In this document: one piece after another, positions 51,422 to 60,465 of the stretch
How the letters are laid out: every line of letters starts with the position of its first letter
Numbering within the stretch: position 1 is the first letter of the stretch
Origin: Bacteroides sp. MSB163
GTDB taxonomy: Bacteria > Bacteroidota > Bacteroidia > Bacteroidales > Bacteroidaceae
NCBI RefSeq assembly: GCF_036416795.1
Contig: NZ_CP143867.1
Location: 2,170,001-2,234,000 of the forward strand
Length of the DNA: 64,000 nucleotides
Direction: 5' to 3'
Made by a program: the position numbers and the translations under genes
Notes under the pieces: model-generated
Told to the model about the DNA's origin: nothing
The model's input: the letters and a program-made list of their open reading frames with translations, nothing else
Database searches by the model: none

Positions 51422-52387
51422 ATGAACATCGAAGATGTGAAACAAATACCCATCGCAGACTATCTGCACAGTTTAGGTTACCCTCCCGTCAAGCAGCAGG
51501 GTAATGGTTTATGGTACAAATCACCGTTAAGGGAGGAACACGAACCGTCTTTCAAGGTGAACACTGACCGCAACCTTTGGTATGACTTTGGCGCAGGCAA
51601 GGGCGGTAACATCATCGCACTGGCAAAGGAACTCTATTGCTCCGACAGCCTACCATACCTTTTAAACCGGATAGCGGAACAGACACCGCACGTCCGCCCG
51701 GTCAGTTTTTCTTTTCCCCAGCGTAGGACAGAACCGAGTTTCCAGCATTTGGAAGTCCGTGACCTTACCCATCCGGCATTGCTCCGTTACTTGCAGGGAC
51801 GGGGTATCAATGTCGAACTGGCAAAAAGAGAATGTAAGGAACTCCACTTTACCAATAACGGCAGACCGTTCTTTGCTATCGGTTTCCCGAACATGGCAGG
51901 AGGTTACGAGGTTCGCAATTCCTTTTTTAAGGGTTGCATCGCCCCGAAAGACATTACCCATATACGGCAGCAGGGAGAGCCGAGAGAGAAATGTTTGGTA
52001 TTCGAGGGTTTTATGGACTATCTTTCTTTCCTCACGCTCCGGATGAAGAATTGTCCGACCATGCCCGACCTTGACAGGCAGGACTATGTTATTCTTAACT
52101 CGACTGTCAACGTGCCGAAAGCCATTGACGTGCTGTCCCCGTATGAGCGCATCCACTGTATGCTTGATAATGACAAGGCAGGGTTTGAAGCGACACGGGC
52201 TATCGAATTGGAATACTCCTACCGTGTACGTGACTTCTCGCACAATTATAGGGGCTATTCGGACTTGAACGATTACCTGTGCGGCAGGAAGCAGGAGCAG
52301 AAAAACGCAGCCAGCCAAACGCAGGAAACGAAGCAGGAAACCGGACAACGTGCCGCCCCAAGGCAGAAAAGGGGTAGGGGCATTTAG
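51422..52387 (+). CDS. Toprim-domain primase
   Basis: A 321-residue protein: an N-terminal zinc-finger-like part (YKSPLREEHEPSFKVN ... WYDFGAGKGGNII, with the usual CHC2 cysteines missing) and a Toprim part (CLVFEGFMDYLSFL, MLDNDKAGFEATRAIE). It primes DNA copying for the element. The tail is basic and low in complexity (PRQKRGRGI). Confidence 0.85.
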   Translation: MNIEDVKQIPIADYLHSLGYPPVKQQGNGLWYKSPLREEHEPSFKVNTDRNLWYDFGAGKGGNIIALAKELYCSDSLPYLLNRIAEQTPHVRPVSFSFPQRRTEPSFQHLEVRDLTHPALLRYLQGRGINVELAKRECKELHFTNNGRPFFAIGFPNMAGGYEVRNSFFKGCIAPKDITHIRQQGEPREKCLVFEGFMDYLSFLTLRMKNCPTMPDLDRQDYVILNSTVNVPKAIDVLSPYERIHCMLDNDKAGFEATRAIELEYSYRVRDFSHNYRGYSDLNDYLCGRKQEQKNAASQTQETKQETGQRAAPRQKRGRGI

Positions 52388-52425
52388 TCTGGCAGGATTA
52401 CCAACGGCTGGCGGTTTATTTGGAG

Positions 52426-52463
52426 AGCAAGGTTATGTTTCGGTAAACCGAAACTACCTTGCT
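52426..52463. other. Candidate oriT hairpin upstream of mobC
   Basis: AGCAAGG (52426-52432) and CCTTGCT (52457-52463) enclose GTTTCGG (52437-52443), TAAA, and CCGAAAC (52448-52454). This nested inverted repeat lies 70 bases before mobC in the 145-base gap, where the transfer origin is usually found. The nic site cannot be set from sequence alone. Confidence 0.5.
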
Positions 52464-52532
52464 TTGCTCACCGCAAAGAAAATTTCTCCCGTTGGTCGCA
52501 ATTTTTAAGACACCATTTAAACGTAAAAAAAC

Positions 52533-52916
52533 ATGACGAATATAAAGGACAAGCCGGGGGGACGTCCGGCAAAGAAACGGATAGAGAAGCAGCAACGGGT
52601 TGTCAGTACGAAACTGACCGAGTTGCAGTATTACGCCATCAGAAAGCGAGCCGGGGAAGCCGGGTTGCGTGTCAGTGAGTATGTCCGGCAGGCGGTTGTT
52701 TCGGCAGAGGTCATACCCCGATTGAACAGGCAGGATGCGGACACCATCCGCAAACTGGCAGGGGAAGCCAACAACATCAACCAGTTGGCGCACCGGGCGA
52801 ATGCCGGAGGTTTCGCACTGGTGGCGGTGGAACTGGTGAAGCTCAAAGATAGGATTATTGAAATCATAAACCATTTGTCGGATGATTGGAAAAATAAAAA
52901 AGGGAAGCGGTTTTAA
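52533..52916 (+). CDS. MobC-type relaxosome protein
   Basis: A 127-residue basic protein: RPAKKRIEKQQRVVSTKLTELQYYAIRKRAGEAGLRVSEYVRQAV is a ribbon-helix-helix-like start, and LAGEANNINQLAHRANAGG is the usual MobC middle. It binds oriT with the relaxase. It overlaps the relaxase gene by 35 bases. A 100-base copy of its 3' end is left at 62030-62130. Confidence 0.85.
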   Translation: MTNIKDKPGGRPAKKRIEKQQRVVSTKLTELQYYAIRKRAGEAGLRVSEYVRQAVVSAEVIPRLNRQDADTIRKLAGEANNINQLAHRANAGGFALVAVELVKLKDRIIEIINHLSDDWKNKKGKRF

Positions 52917-53808
52917 GGGCTGTGTGAACTATGTGTTGGGCAAGGAGCAGGCGGTTTTGCTTCATGCGGACGGGGTTCTGACTGAAAGCCGGGGCGATAT
53001 AATCCGCAGCTTCTGTATGCAGACCGGAATGAATCCCGATTTGAAGAAACCTGTCGGACATATTGCGTTAAGTTATTCGGCAGTGGATGCGCCCAAATTG
53101 ACAGACGGGAAGATGGTACAGCTTGCGCAGGAGTATATGCGTGAAATGAAAATCACCGATACGCAGTATATCATCGTGCGCCATCAAGACCGGGAACACC
53201 CACATGTGCATATCGTGTTCAACCGTATAGACAACAACGGCAAGACCATTTCGGACAGGAACGACATGTACCGTAACGAACAGGTATGCAAGAAGCTGAA
53301 AGCCAAACACGGGCTTTATTTCGCCGAGGGAAAAGAGCAGGTGAAGCAGCACCGATTGAAAGAGCCGGACAAATCAAAATACGAGATTTACACGGCTGTG
53401 AAAAACGAAATCAGCAAATCCCGTAACTGGCAGCAGTTGCAGCACAGGTTAGCGGAAAAGGGTATCACTATCCAGTTCAAACGAAAGGGACAGACCGACG
53501 AGATACAGGGCATATCCTTTTCCAAAGGCGAATACACGTTCAAGGGTTCGGAAATAGACCGTAATTTCAGTTTCTCCAAACTGGATAAATGTTTTGGGGA
53601 TGTAGGGCAGACGACAGTCGGAAGCAATAAGCAGACGGTTACCGCACCTGTTCAGAAACCAGTATCAGCACCCGACAAAGCGGATAATTCTTTTATAACA
53701 GGTTTAGGCGGTTTGTTTTCCGGTTTGTCAGCCCCGGCTGATGAAATGCCCGATGATTCCTTTTTGAGAAAGAAGAAGAAAAAAAAGAAAAAACAACTAA
53801 AGTTATAA
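52882..53808 (+). CDS. Relaxase (mobilization nuclease)
   Basis: A 308-residue protein: MIGKIKKGSGFKGCVNYVLG at the start, and the metal-binding HxH motif in HQDREHPHVHIVFNRID. It should nick oriT and lead the strand into a helper conjugation channel (MOB family of Bacteroides elements). The C-terminus ends in a long lysine run encoded by an A-rich tract. Length is normal. Confidence 0.9.
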   Translation: MIGKIKKGSGFKGCVNYVLGKEQAVLLHADGVLTESRGDIIRSFCMQTGMNPDLKKPVGHIALSYSAVDAPKLTDGKMVQLAQEYMREMKITDTQYIIVRHQDREHPHVHIVFNRIDNNGKTISDRNDMYRNEQVCKKLKAKHGLYFAEGKEQVKQHRLKEPDKSKYEIYTAVKNEISKSRNWQQLQHRLAEKGITIQFKRKGQTDEIQGISFSKGEYTFKGSEIDRNFSFSKLDKCFGDVGQTTVGSNKQTVTAPVQKPVSAPDKADNSFITGLGGLFSGLSAPADEMPDDSFLRKKKKKKKKQLKL

Positions 53809-53812
53809 GCGT

Positions 53813-54532
53813 ATGGAGGAAAATTTGATTTTAGAGGGGCTTCTCTCAATGGTTACAGAACTGAAAGAGAAGCAGGAAGCACAGGTAACGCCAGCCAGTC
53901 GGGAGGAAACTCTTGAAAGACTGAACACAATCGAACAGGCATTGTCGGAATTGTACAGCAACCCGGCTGTTCCCGAAAAGGATTTGCAGGCTATCCGAAA
54001 CCAGCTTGACGAGATAAGGAACAGGATGCAGGGTCAGCAGAAACATATTGAGGACACCAAGAAAATAGTATTGGAAATCTACCGTTGTTTCAAGGTAATG
54101 ATTGATGCTTTGGGCTCTTGCAAGACGAATAAAGAGGACGCTGCACCCTTACCGCTCTATCAACGGATTTACAACAAGGTCGCTTCTTGGATTCGTCCGG
54201 GATTGTTTCTTTTTTCGGCAGTGCTGGTTATCTGTTCCGCTTCCATATTCTTGAATGTCCGTTTGGCTGAACGTATGCGGCAGTTACAGGACAACGATAT
54301 AAAGTATCGCTATTTGCTGATGCAGGGACAGACAGACGGAGAAACTTTTGATATGCTGGAAAATAAATTCAAGTGGCAACGGGATAACGGTTTTATCCGA
54401 AGTCTGACCGATTCAGTGATAGATTTTGAATATCGCATCCAAAAGCAGGCGGAAGCACTGGAACGTGCAAGGCTGTTGAACGAGCAAGCTGAGCAACTAA
54501 AAAAAGAAGCCGATAAGTTGGGTAAGCCATAA
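53813..54532 (+). CDS. Mobilization accessory membrane protein
   Basis: A 239-residue protein: N-terminal coiled coil (ERLNTIEQALSELYSN), one membrane segment (PGLFLFSAVLVICSASIFLNV) and a C-terminal coiled coil rich in E, Q and K. It starts four bases after the relaxase stop, so it is part of the mob operon. It may tether the relaxosome to the membrane (inference). Confidence 0.65.
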   Translation: MEENLILEGLLSMVTELKEKQEAQVTPASREETLERLNTIEQALSELYSNPAVPEKDLQAIRNQLDEIRNRMQGQQKHIEDTKKIVLEIYRCFKVMIDALGSCKTNKEDAAPLPLYQRIYNKVASWIRPGLFLFSAVLVICSASIFLNVRLAERMRQLQDNDIKYRYLLMQGQTDGETFDMLENKFKWQRDNGFIRSLTDSVIDFEYRIQKQAEALERARLLNEQAEQLKKEADKLGKP

Positions 54533-54584
54533 ACAGAGAAAGCCGGAACGGATGAAGCACATTCACCGTTTCGGCTGTTTTAAT

Positions 54585-54917
54585 TCACTTCTTTTTCTTC
54601 GTGCAGTGTGCTTTCTCGAACTGGCGTAGCGTGGTAATGCTGAACCTTTCTTTAATAAACTCTCGGACATCGGAAGCCTTGTAATACACTTTTCCGCTGA
54701 TTGTGAAGTACGGCAGCACACCGATAGCCCGGTAACGTTGAAGGGTTTTGATACTTACTTTGAACAACAGACACAAATCTTGATTATCCAACAGGTTATC
54801 ATCTTCGGGCAGCACCTTATCGGCGTTACGCAACACCCGTACATCTTTGCAGAGTTCTTCCAGTTTGGCGTACAACTTCTGCATCCATTCGCCCAATTTA
54901 TCATTCTCTAGATACAT
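54585..54917 (-). CDS. HTH protein, excisionase-like
   Basis: A 110-residue protein: coiled start, then DNQDLCLLFKVSIKTLQRYRAIGVLPYFTISGKVYYKASDVREFIKE, a MerR/excisionase-type HTH. It ends with KKKK. It lies downstream of the mob operon on the opposite strand. It may regulate excision or mob genes. Confidence 0.8.
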   Translation of the reverse strand: MYLENDKLGEWMQKLYAKLEELCKDVRVLRNADKVLPEDDNLLDNQDLCLLFKVSIKTLQRYRAIGVLPYFTISGKVYYKASDVREFIKERFSITTLRQFEKAHCTKKKK

Positions 54918-55038
54918 AATTGCTTCATATTTCAGATTGTACTTTTTGTGATTTGATGAAGCAAAGTTCAGAAAAAGAGTGCAAGGATATTACAGGGGTA
55001 CTCATGGAGTCCATTATGAATAAATCGCAAATCGCTGA

Positions 55039-55434
55039 TTATCTATATCCTTTTTTATCATGTTCCTTTCGGATAAGGTCTACCAGTCCATTAAGAAACT
55101 TGGTAAGTTTGCCCGGTTTTCGTTTTATTACGTCCTCATGTTTTTGGTGACAGTCGCTTATCTTGATATTAAACAACCATTCAAACCCTTTGGATAGGTC
55201 CACCAAATAGGCAGGTTTTCCGTTCTGATAGACAATGCTTTTGGAGAGGAACAGGCCGCTTACCATTTCCATGATGTTGATAAGGGCTGTCTTGTCTGCG
55301 AGATAGAGAGGGGAAAGTGTTTGTTTGCCAATCCGTTATTTGAATTGTTCCGGGTACTTGATGCGCCATTCGATAAGGCGATTTACATTATTTATTAGCC
55401 CTATTGCTTCATCAATTAGATGCAAATAAGGCAT
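55039..55434 (-). pseudogene. RteC-like small protein with an in-frame stop
   Basis: The frame from ATG at 55434 (MPYLHLIDEAIGLINNVNRL) meets TAA at 55336-55338 after 32 codons and continues in the same frame (RIGKQTLSPLYLADKTALIN ... FNIKISDCHQKHEDVIKRK ... KFLNGLVDLIRKE) to 55039. The second half resembles the C-terminal part of RteC regulators of Bacteroides conjugative elements. One base change would restore a 131-residue protein. The start overlaps the stop of the 83-residue gene upstream. Confidence 0.6.
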
Positions 55435-55663
55435 TTTTTTCTTGCTCAAACCGTACACGATACGATTTAAGACGGTGTAAGCCAAAGGAAAAGCAACGCA
55501 ATAAAACGTTGTAATCCTGTTCGTTGATACTAAAATTGGCTACATGAATAGCCAACTCTTCAATAGCTTTTGTAAACTCCGATGCAGAAACTTTACGTTG
55601 TGAATATTCCGACAATAAGTGGAAAAATCGCTGTTCTAAAATTAGATTCATGTATGTATTCAT
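55412..55663 (-). CDS. Small helical protein of the IME (83 residues)
   Basis: Helical: LILEQRFFHLLSEYSQRKVSASEFTKAIEELAIHV at the start and a basic end. Methionine 5 is an alternative start. It overlaps the RteC-like relic by 23 bases, so both were translated together. A fragment of a related gene is at 62137-62244. Function unknown. Confidence 0.55.
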   Translation of the reverse strand: MNTYMNLILEQRFFHLLSEYSQRKVSASEFTKAIEELAIHVANFSINEQDYNVLLRCFSFGLHRLKSYRVRFEQEKNALFASN

Positions 55664-55749
55664 ATAAAAAATAAGCCTTAGCGAGACTTCGGAAAAGGCT
55701 TATTTCAATTCATAATATTGTAATCTGCAAGTTGTTGTGTTTTGGGTAT

Positions 55750-56040
55750 TTAGAAAAATAGTTTATAGCAAAGTAATCCCAATAAAAATAGCACTAAAAG
55801 GCATATTGTAAGAAATATATATATCTTAAACAGATATATTTGGTCTGATTGCTCCTTTTCTATGGTTTTTTTACGGATTTCTTCTATCTTTTCAATGGAA
55901 ACATTGGATAAATCAGCATTTTTACCTTTGCCTACAAGATATTTGTGATGTTCTTTCATCCTGTCTCTATTCAACTTGCGAAACTCACGGTTCTCTTTAT
56001 CCCGTTGTAGCATATCATTTATGCAACCTAATGTTCCCAT
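55750..56040 (-). CDS. Small single-pass membrane protein
   Basis: A 96-residue protein with a charged N-terminal part (DKENREFRKLNRDRMKEHHKYLVGKG) and a C-terminal membrane stretch (FLTICLLVLFLLGLLCYKLFF). It is downstream of the SecD-like lipoprotein gene, 15 bases apart. Not recognised. Confidence 0.55.
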   Translation of the reverse strand: MGTLGCINDMLQRDKENREFRKLNRDRMKEHHKYLVGKGKNADLSNVSIEKIEEIRKKTIEKEQSDQIYLFKIYIFLTICLLVLFLLGLLCYKLFF

Positions 56041-56054
56041 TTTCCAGTTAATAT

Positions 56055-56477
56055 TTAATGTCCAAACCTTGATGTATCAATTTCTTTTTGTAGTTCCCTA
56101 AAGATACGTTCCAAATCATATCCATGCGGATTGGAAATTTGGAAACATCCGCTTTCTATGGAACTATTAACCTGAGGAGCAGTTATCACCGTGTCATTGA
56201 AAACGAAAGCGATGTACTTTCCTACACTCTTTGTTGTGGCTTCTCTCCATATAGGCAATTTATCTTGGAGGAAGACACCGGTAATGACCGAGTGTCCAAA
56301 AGCATCAGTTCCCAAACGTAAAGTATCGAAATCCTTAACAGTAAGGAAAGGTGTTTGTGAAAGGCTGTCTGTAGTCTGTGATGTTACGTAGTACCAGCCG
56401 TTTATCCGGTGAAAGGATTTTGTCTGCATACAAGCTGTCATTAGTAGGCAGAAAAAGAGAATTGTTGAAATCTTCAT
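56055..56477 (-). CDS. Lipoprotein with a SecD P1-head-like segment
   Basis: A 140-residue protein with a lipoprotein signal (ILFFCLLMTACMQT). The segment IAFVFNDTVITAPQVNSSIESGCFQIS matches the pattern of the SecD periplasmic head (LDGKVxSAPxxxxxIxGGxxQIS). So it is a stand-alone SecDF P1-head-like protein on a mobile element. It might change secretion or copy a SecD surface (inference). Confidence 0.65.
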   Translation of the reverse strand: MKISTILFFCLLMTACMQTKSFHRINGWYYVTSQTTDSLSQTPFLTVKDFDTLRLGTDAFGHSVITGVFLQDKLPIWREATTKSVGKYIAFVFNDTVITAPQVNSSIESGCFQISNPHGYDLERIFRELQKEIDTSRFGH

Positions 56478-56493
56478 ATCCGCTATTTTTAGG

Positions 56494-56907
56494 TTAATAC
56501 ATCTTCTCCAATGTCCACACCATCTTATTGGGATTATAGGCTTCCATTACGAGGTGTGTTCCTGTGTATTCCAGCACCGTCCATGGACCTGCTATGTTGT
56601 CGAACGTGATGATTTTTCCATTTACTTGGTAAGTAAAATCTGTGTTCCACATATATCCGTCTTCTTCGTTCGTTCTTGTATAAATGCCTTCTGATTCGTT
56701 GGTAAACTGAAGAATGGATTGTTTTGTGTAGTCTATTTCATCTTCGATATTGTACACGGTCATTTGCGCTTGCCAAGTAGTTTGCTTCAGGGCTTCGGGG
56801 GTGAAGACAGAAGTAGGGGCATCGTCGTTACTACAATTTGTCAGACATAACATGGCGCAAATAATGAATGTGGAAAGCACCATACATAAAGTAATTTTCT
56901 TTTTCAT
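56494..56907 (-). CDS. Lipocalin-like lipoprotein
   Basis: A 137-residue protein with lipobox LCLTNCSNDD and a beta-barrel-like body (TTWQAQMTVYNIEDEIDYTKQ ... VLEYTGTHLVMEAY ... VWTLEKMY). The pattern recalls the lipocalin-like lipoproteins of Bacteroides. It is the first gene of a three-gene set of envelope proteins in the IME cargo. Ligand unknown. Confidence 0.6.
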   Translation of the reverse strand: MKKKITLCMVLSTFIICAMLCLTNCSNDDAPTSVFTPEALKQTTWQAQMTVYNIEDEIDYTKQSILQFTNESEGIYTRTNEEDGYMWNTDFTYQVNGKIITFDNIAGPWTVLEYTGTHLVMEAYNPNKMVWTLEKMY

Positions 56908-57062
56908 CTTGTCTTTTTTAATCTCTTGTTTAACTCATTCAATCTTTATTTTGTCTCTTCGTTGAACCAACCAAAGATAAGACAAAGATAAAAAGAAGAA
57001 TCCTTTGGCAGATTAAGATACTCCTGGAATATTGTTATGAATGTAAATTTCTAAACCTATGT

Positions 57063-57647
57063 TTATTTTTTGTTGTCAAGACTTTGCTTGCGTCTGATTC
57101 GGCTCATGTGTACGGGTGTAATTTTGAGGTAGGATGCTATTTCTTTTAGTGATACCATTTGAAGGATTGCAGGGCATTTTTTTAAAAGTTGGAGGTAACG
57201 CTCTTCCGGTGTGAATCTGAATAAATCCAAATAACGTGAATATGATTGGAAAAACATCTGTTCGGCTGCGATACGGGCTATCCGTTGGCTTTCTTTGTTC
57301 TCCTCGAATTTTTGCTGTAAGAATGCAGAAGAACAGATGTAAATCTTGCACGGGATTATCGCCTGTATATTCAATTCTGATTTCATGCCATATAAGCAAG
57401 TGGGATAATCGCCTATAAATTCATTTGGAAAGGAAAAACCGACATTATACGGTTTGTTTTCTGTCCGGTTGGTGCAACTGTATTTGACTACGCCTGACAA
57501 GATAAACCCGAAGAAAGAACATGCATCACCTTCATGGAGAATAAACTCATTCTTTTTATAATGTCGTAATTCTCCATGTTTCAGACACAACTCCTTGAAG
57601 AAGTCTATGTCTATGTTACTCATATATGAATTGAATTCGGTTATCAT
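57063..57647 (-). CDS. Crp/Fnr-family transcription regulator
   Basis: A 194-residue protein: cyclic-nucleotide-binding fold (HYKKNEFILHEGDACSFFGFILSGVVKY) and C-terminal HTH (VSLKEIASYLKITPVHMSRIRR). The ligand site is not conserved enough to name a ligand. It lies upstream of the lipoprotein genes on the same strand and may control them. A second member is cut by the right window edge. Confidence 0.88.
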   Translation of the reverse strand: MITEFNSYMSNIDIDFFKELCLKHGELRHYKKNEFILHEGDACSFFGFILSGVVKYSCTNRTENKPYNVGFSFPNEFIGDYPTCLYGMKSELNIQAIIPCKIYICSSAFLQQKFEENKESQRIARIAAEQMFFQSYSRYLDLFRFTPEERYLQLLKKCPAILQMVSLKEIASYLKITPVHMSRIRRKQSLDNKK

Positions 57648-57817
57648 TTGTATATAAGAGAAATGTATAAAAAATATCTGAATTTCCAGGTTTAAAGTTT
57701 AGTCTGTTTTTTGTCTATATATCCAAACCGTACTAAACTATTTTCTGTTGACTGTAAGATATAGGTACTGGCGAAAAGAGTAAGAATAAAGGGTATTTCT
57801 TTTTGCCAGTATTACTT

Positions 57818-58957
57818 TTAACAATTTGAGGAAGAAATGAATGCTTTTATTTCTTCTTCGCTTGGAAGTTCTATCATGTACTTCTGTACGAAGATGTTCG
57901 GGTCTAATCCGGCAGTGGCATACTTTACTAATGTATCTCCCTTTTCCGTACAAAGTAGAATACCGATAGGTGGATTATCGTCCGGCTGCATCACTTCCGC
58001 TTTAAAGTAGTTAAGGTACATATTTAGTTGCGAGGCGTATTCATGGCGAAATTTGTCTATCTTCAATTCCACAATGATATGGCACTTCAAAATGCGGTGA
58101 TAGAATACGAGGTCGGCAAAGAAATAATCTTCATCAATCAAGATACGTTTTTGCCGGGCTTCAAAGCAGAAACCATGTCCCATTTCCAACAGGAAGTGTT
58201 GCAGGTTATCAAGAATAGATTGTTCCAAATCGTTTTCCGTCACTAATGCACGTTCATTCAATCCTAAGAACTCTAAAGTAACAGGAGTGTTGATAACATC
58301 TTTGGGTTGCAATAAGGTTACTTGTTGCTGGACTAAAGCGGAGAGGGCTTCTTTGTTTTTGGATAGTCCGCTACGTTCGTAATATAAAGATGCGATTTGC
58401 CGCTCTAACTCTTTTACAGACCAGCATCCACGAATAGTTTCCATTTCATAGAAAGCACGTTTTATCGGGTTCTCAATTCCTGATATAGTATTTAAATGGG
58501 TGGAAGATAATCTGTTGAATAATCTATCAGCTGGAATCATCCATGTTTCGGTTTGTGGGTATTTTGTTGATAGCTTCCAAACGCCATTTTCAGATCCGGC
58601 GGTCACCAACCGCCGAATTGGTTCAGTGAATTCGGCGGTCAATGACTGCCGAATTTGTATTTGTGATGCAATATATTGTGTGACAGACTCTTTTAGCTGT
58701 GGATAAACAAGGTACAGTCGTCTAAATTCCCTGAATCTACGTTCATTCAGACCTTTTGTTTTCAGTCGTTGCTCCAGCTTCTTCAACAGTTGTTCACCGT
58801 ATGCGGCACGGTCTTCTCCGTTCTGCTCAAATTCCACGATATAGCACCCCATAAGCCAGTTACGGGAAGTAAGGGCAAGGTTTACAGCGTGTGCGGCTTG
58901 TGCCTGCAACGTGTTCTGTATCGTGCTGATATGTTTTACTAATGCTTCAAAGTTCAT
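57818..58957 (-). CDS. PDDEXK nuclease-family protein (DUF1016/YhcG-like)
   Basis: A 379-residue protein. The N-terminal DUF1016 part (ARNWLMGCYIVEFEQNG-like, RGLNERRFREFRRLY-like) and a C-terminal nuclease part with FFADLVFYHRILKCHIIVELKI (D, E-x-K motif). The family is often found with mobile elements and restriction-type defence. The region coding residues about 100-125 contains two palindromic stretches (58597-58653), which look inserted. It lies next to the integrase gene. Confidence 0.85.
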   Translation of the reverse strand: MNFEALVKHISTIQNTLQAQAAHAVNLALTSRNWLMGCYIVEFEQNGEDRAAYGEQLLKKLEQRLKTKGLNERRFREFRRLYLVYPQLKESVTQYIASQIQIRQSLTAEFTEPIRRLVTAGSENGVWKLSTKYPQTETWMIPADRLFNRLSSTHLNTISGIENPIKRAFYEMETIRGCWSVKELERQIASLYYERSGLSKNKEALSALVQQQVTLLQPKDVINTPVTLEFLGLNERALVTENDLEQSILDNLQHFLLEMGHGFCFEARQKRILIDEDYFFADLVFYHRILKCHIIVELKIDKFRHEYASQLNMYLNYFKAEVMQPDDNPPIGILLCTEKGDTLVKYATAGLDPNIFVQKYMIELPSEEEIKAFISSSNC

Positions 58958-58982
58958 AGTTACAAAGATAAGTCTTTTATGG

Positions 58983-60206
58983 TTAAAACTTTAGTTCGGG
59001 CAAACTGTTTATTGCTTCCTCTTTTAATTTATCCACCGCACGGGTGTATTTTTCTGTATGTTTCAATCCGCTATGTCCTAAAAGGCTGGCTACGGTTTTT
59101 ATATTTGCCCCATTGTTCAGAATGTTCACGGCAAACGAGTGCCGGGCACAATGCCAGCTTATATGTTTGTCTATCCCGGCTCTCTTTACCCAACGCTTTA
59201 CTGATTTACAGCAGCTTTCGTAAGTAGGCAAATCGAATATCAAACAGTTTTTGTCTGCCGGGGCTTCGCCAATGATAGACAATAGACCGTCATTCAGAGG
59301 AATAACCACACCGCTACTGGCTGAATGTCCCTTTGTTTTGCTTTGCTCAAACTTCAATAACCGATTAGCATAATCCACATTCTTATAGGTCAGGTCTTTT
59401 ACATCACAGAAGCGTAAACCGCAGTATAGGCAAAAGATAAAAGCCCGTCTGACATTCGGGTTCTCGTTGTCATAATGGCAAGCCGCCAGCTTTTGTATTT
59501 CTTCGGGAGAAAGAACATCTTTCCGAAGCATTTGGCTATCCACTTTGCAGGTAACACTTTTGCATGGGTCTTTCAACATTACATCGTGGTCAATCGCATA
59601 TCGAATAACTTTCTTAAAACGCTGGTAAATGCTTTTAGCTCCCTCACCCACACTTCGGGATTGCAAATAGGCTACAAACTGCTCCATCATTTCTTTGGTA
59701 ATAAGTTCCGGTTTGATACTAAACTCATTCATGGGGTATTGCTCTTTTAAGAAGTCCTTAAAACGGCTAAGCGCAATTTGTACCATGCGAATATCTTTCT
59801 TGGTATAACTGTTGATATAGGCTTGGAAATAGTCTAAGAAATTGACCGTTCTATCTTTTTTTAACCGATAGCCCAACATACTTTCTTTAAATTCCTGCTC
59901 ACGCTCTGCACGTATCTTTGTGGCAAGTTCCAACGTTTCTTTGTTCCGCTGGCGTTCCGCAGGAGTACGGGGCTTATCTATCAGATACAGACTAAGGTTC
60001 TCTTTTCGCCTATTGTGCTTTACTGCAAACTTGGGCTTGCCTTGCATCTTTCCACTATCATAGTACACTTGATTGCCGCTTTCATCTAATACGGGTTTTT
60101 CCTCTCTACCTAAATAATACTCTAAGTAAAGGCTAATTCTACCATCCGAGAGCTTATTCTGCTCTAACTTGGGGTTTTCTTTCGTTTTATTTTCTAACTT
60201 TGCCAT
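58983..60206 (-). CDS. Tyrosine recombinase (integrase) of the IME
   Basis: A 407-residue protein: arm-binding start, SAM-like core-binding domain, and a catalytic domain with GLRFCDVKDLT (first arginine), HISWHCARHSFAVNIL (H-x-x-R) and GHSGLKHTEKYTRAVD (H and tyrosine nucleophile). It should integrate the IME at the tRNA-Leu 3' end. Its attachment site is 250 bases to the right (60452-60465), the usual arrangement. Confidence 0.93.
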   Translation of the reverse strand: MAKLENKTKENPKLEQNKLSDGRISLYLEYYLGREEKPVLDESGNQVYYDSGKMQGKPKFAVKHNRRKENLSLYLIDKPRTPAERQRNKETLELATKIRAEREQEFKESMLGYRLKKDRTVNFLDYFQAYINSYTKKDIRMVQIALSRFKDFLKEQYPMNEFSIKPELITKEMMEQFVAYLQSRSVGEGAKSIYQRFKKVIRYAIDHDVMLKDPCKSVTCKVDSQMLRKDVLSPEEIQKLAACHYDNENPNVRRAFIFCLYCGLRFCDVKDLTYKNVDYANRLLKFEQSKTKGHSASSGVVIPLNDGLLSIIGEAPADKNCLIFDLPTYESCCKSVKRWVKRAGIDKHISWHCARHSFAVNILNNGANIKTVASLLGHSGLKHTEKYTRAVDKLKEEAINSLPELKF

Positions 60207-60465
60207 TGTTTAGAGGTTTTATCCCGATTTAGGTACCATAACCGGGTGATTACGCTAAATAGTTGATTTTCTTTTGTTTTCTGATATTGCAAAGGTACAA
60301 AAGAAAATGATATTTCAAAGTGTACTAAAAGTGTACTGAATAACAGAAAATGGGCAAAATATGGCAAAAATGGAGAAAATAAGAAATATGCAAGTTGTTG
60401 ATAATAAGGTGAATAAATTCTTTTGTTTTCCTATGATTTCTATGGTTTGTACCGGGTCTGGGTAC

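Larger units (their letters stand above)
48621..60465. mobile_element. Integrated mobilizable element (tyrosine integrase, about 11.8 kb)
   Basis: Left junction GGGTAC at 48615-48620; right junction CCGGGTCTGGGTAC at 60452-60465, identical over 14 bases to the tRNA-Leu 3' end. Content in order: hypothetical gene, HTH, RepA-like ATPase, primase, MobC, relaxase, accessory gene, HTH, cargo genes and a tyrosine integrase at the right end. It has mobilization but no conjugation genes, so it needs a helper. It lies behind element A, so A probably entered the tRNA site later. Confidence 0.8.

Noticed and set aside
51662..52348. 228-codon frame antisense to the primase gene
   Set aside because: Shadow of the primase; no start signal or recognisable motif.
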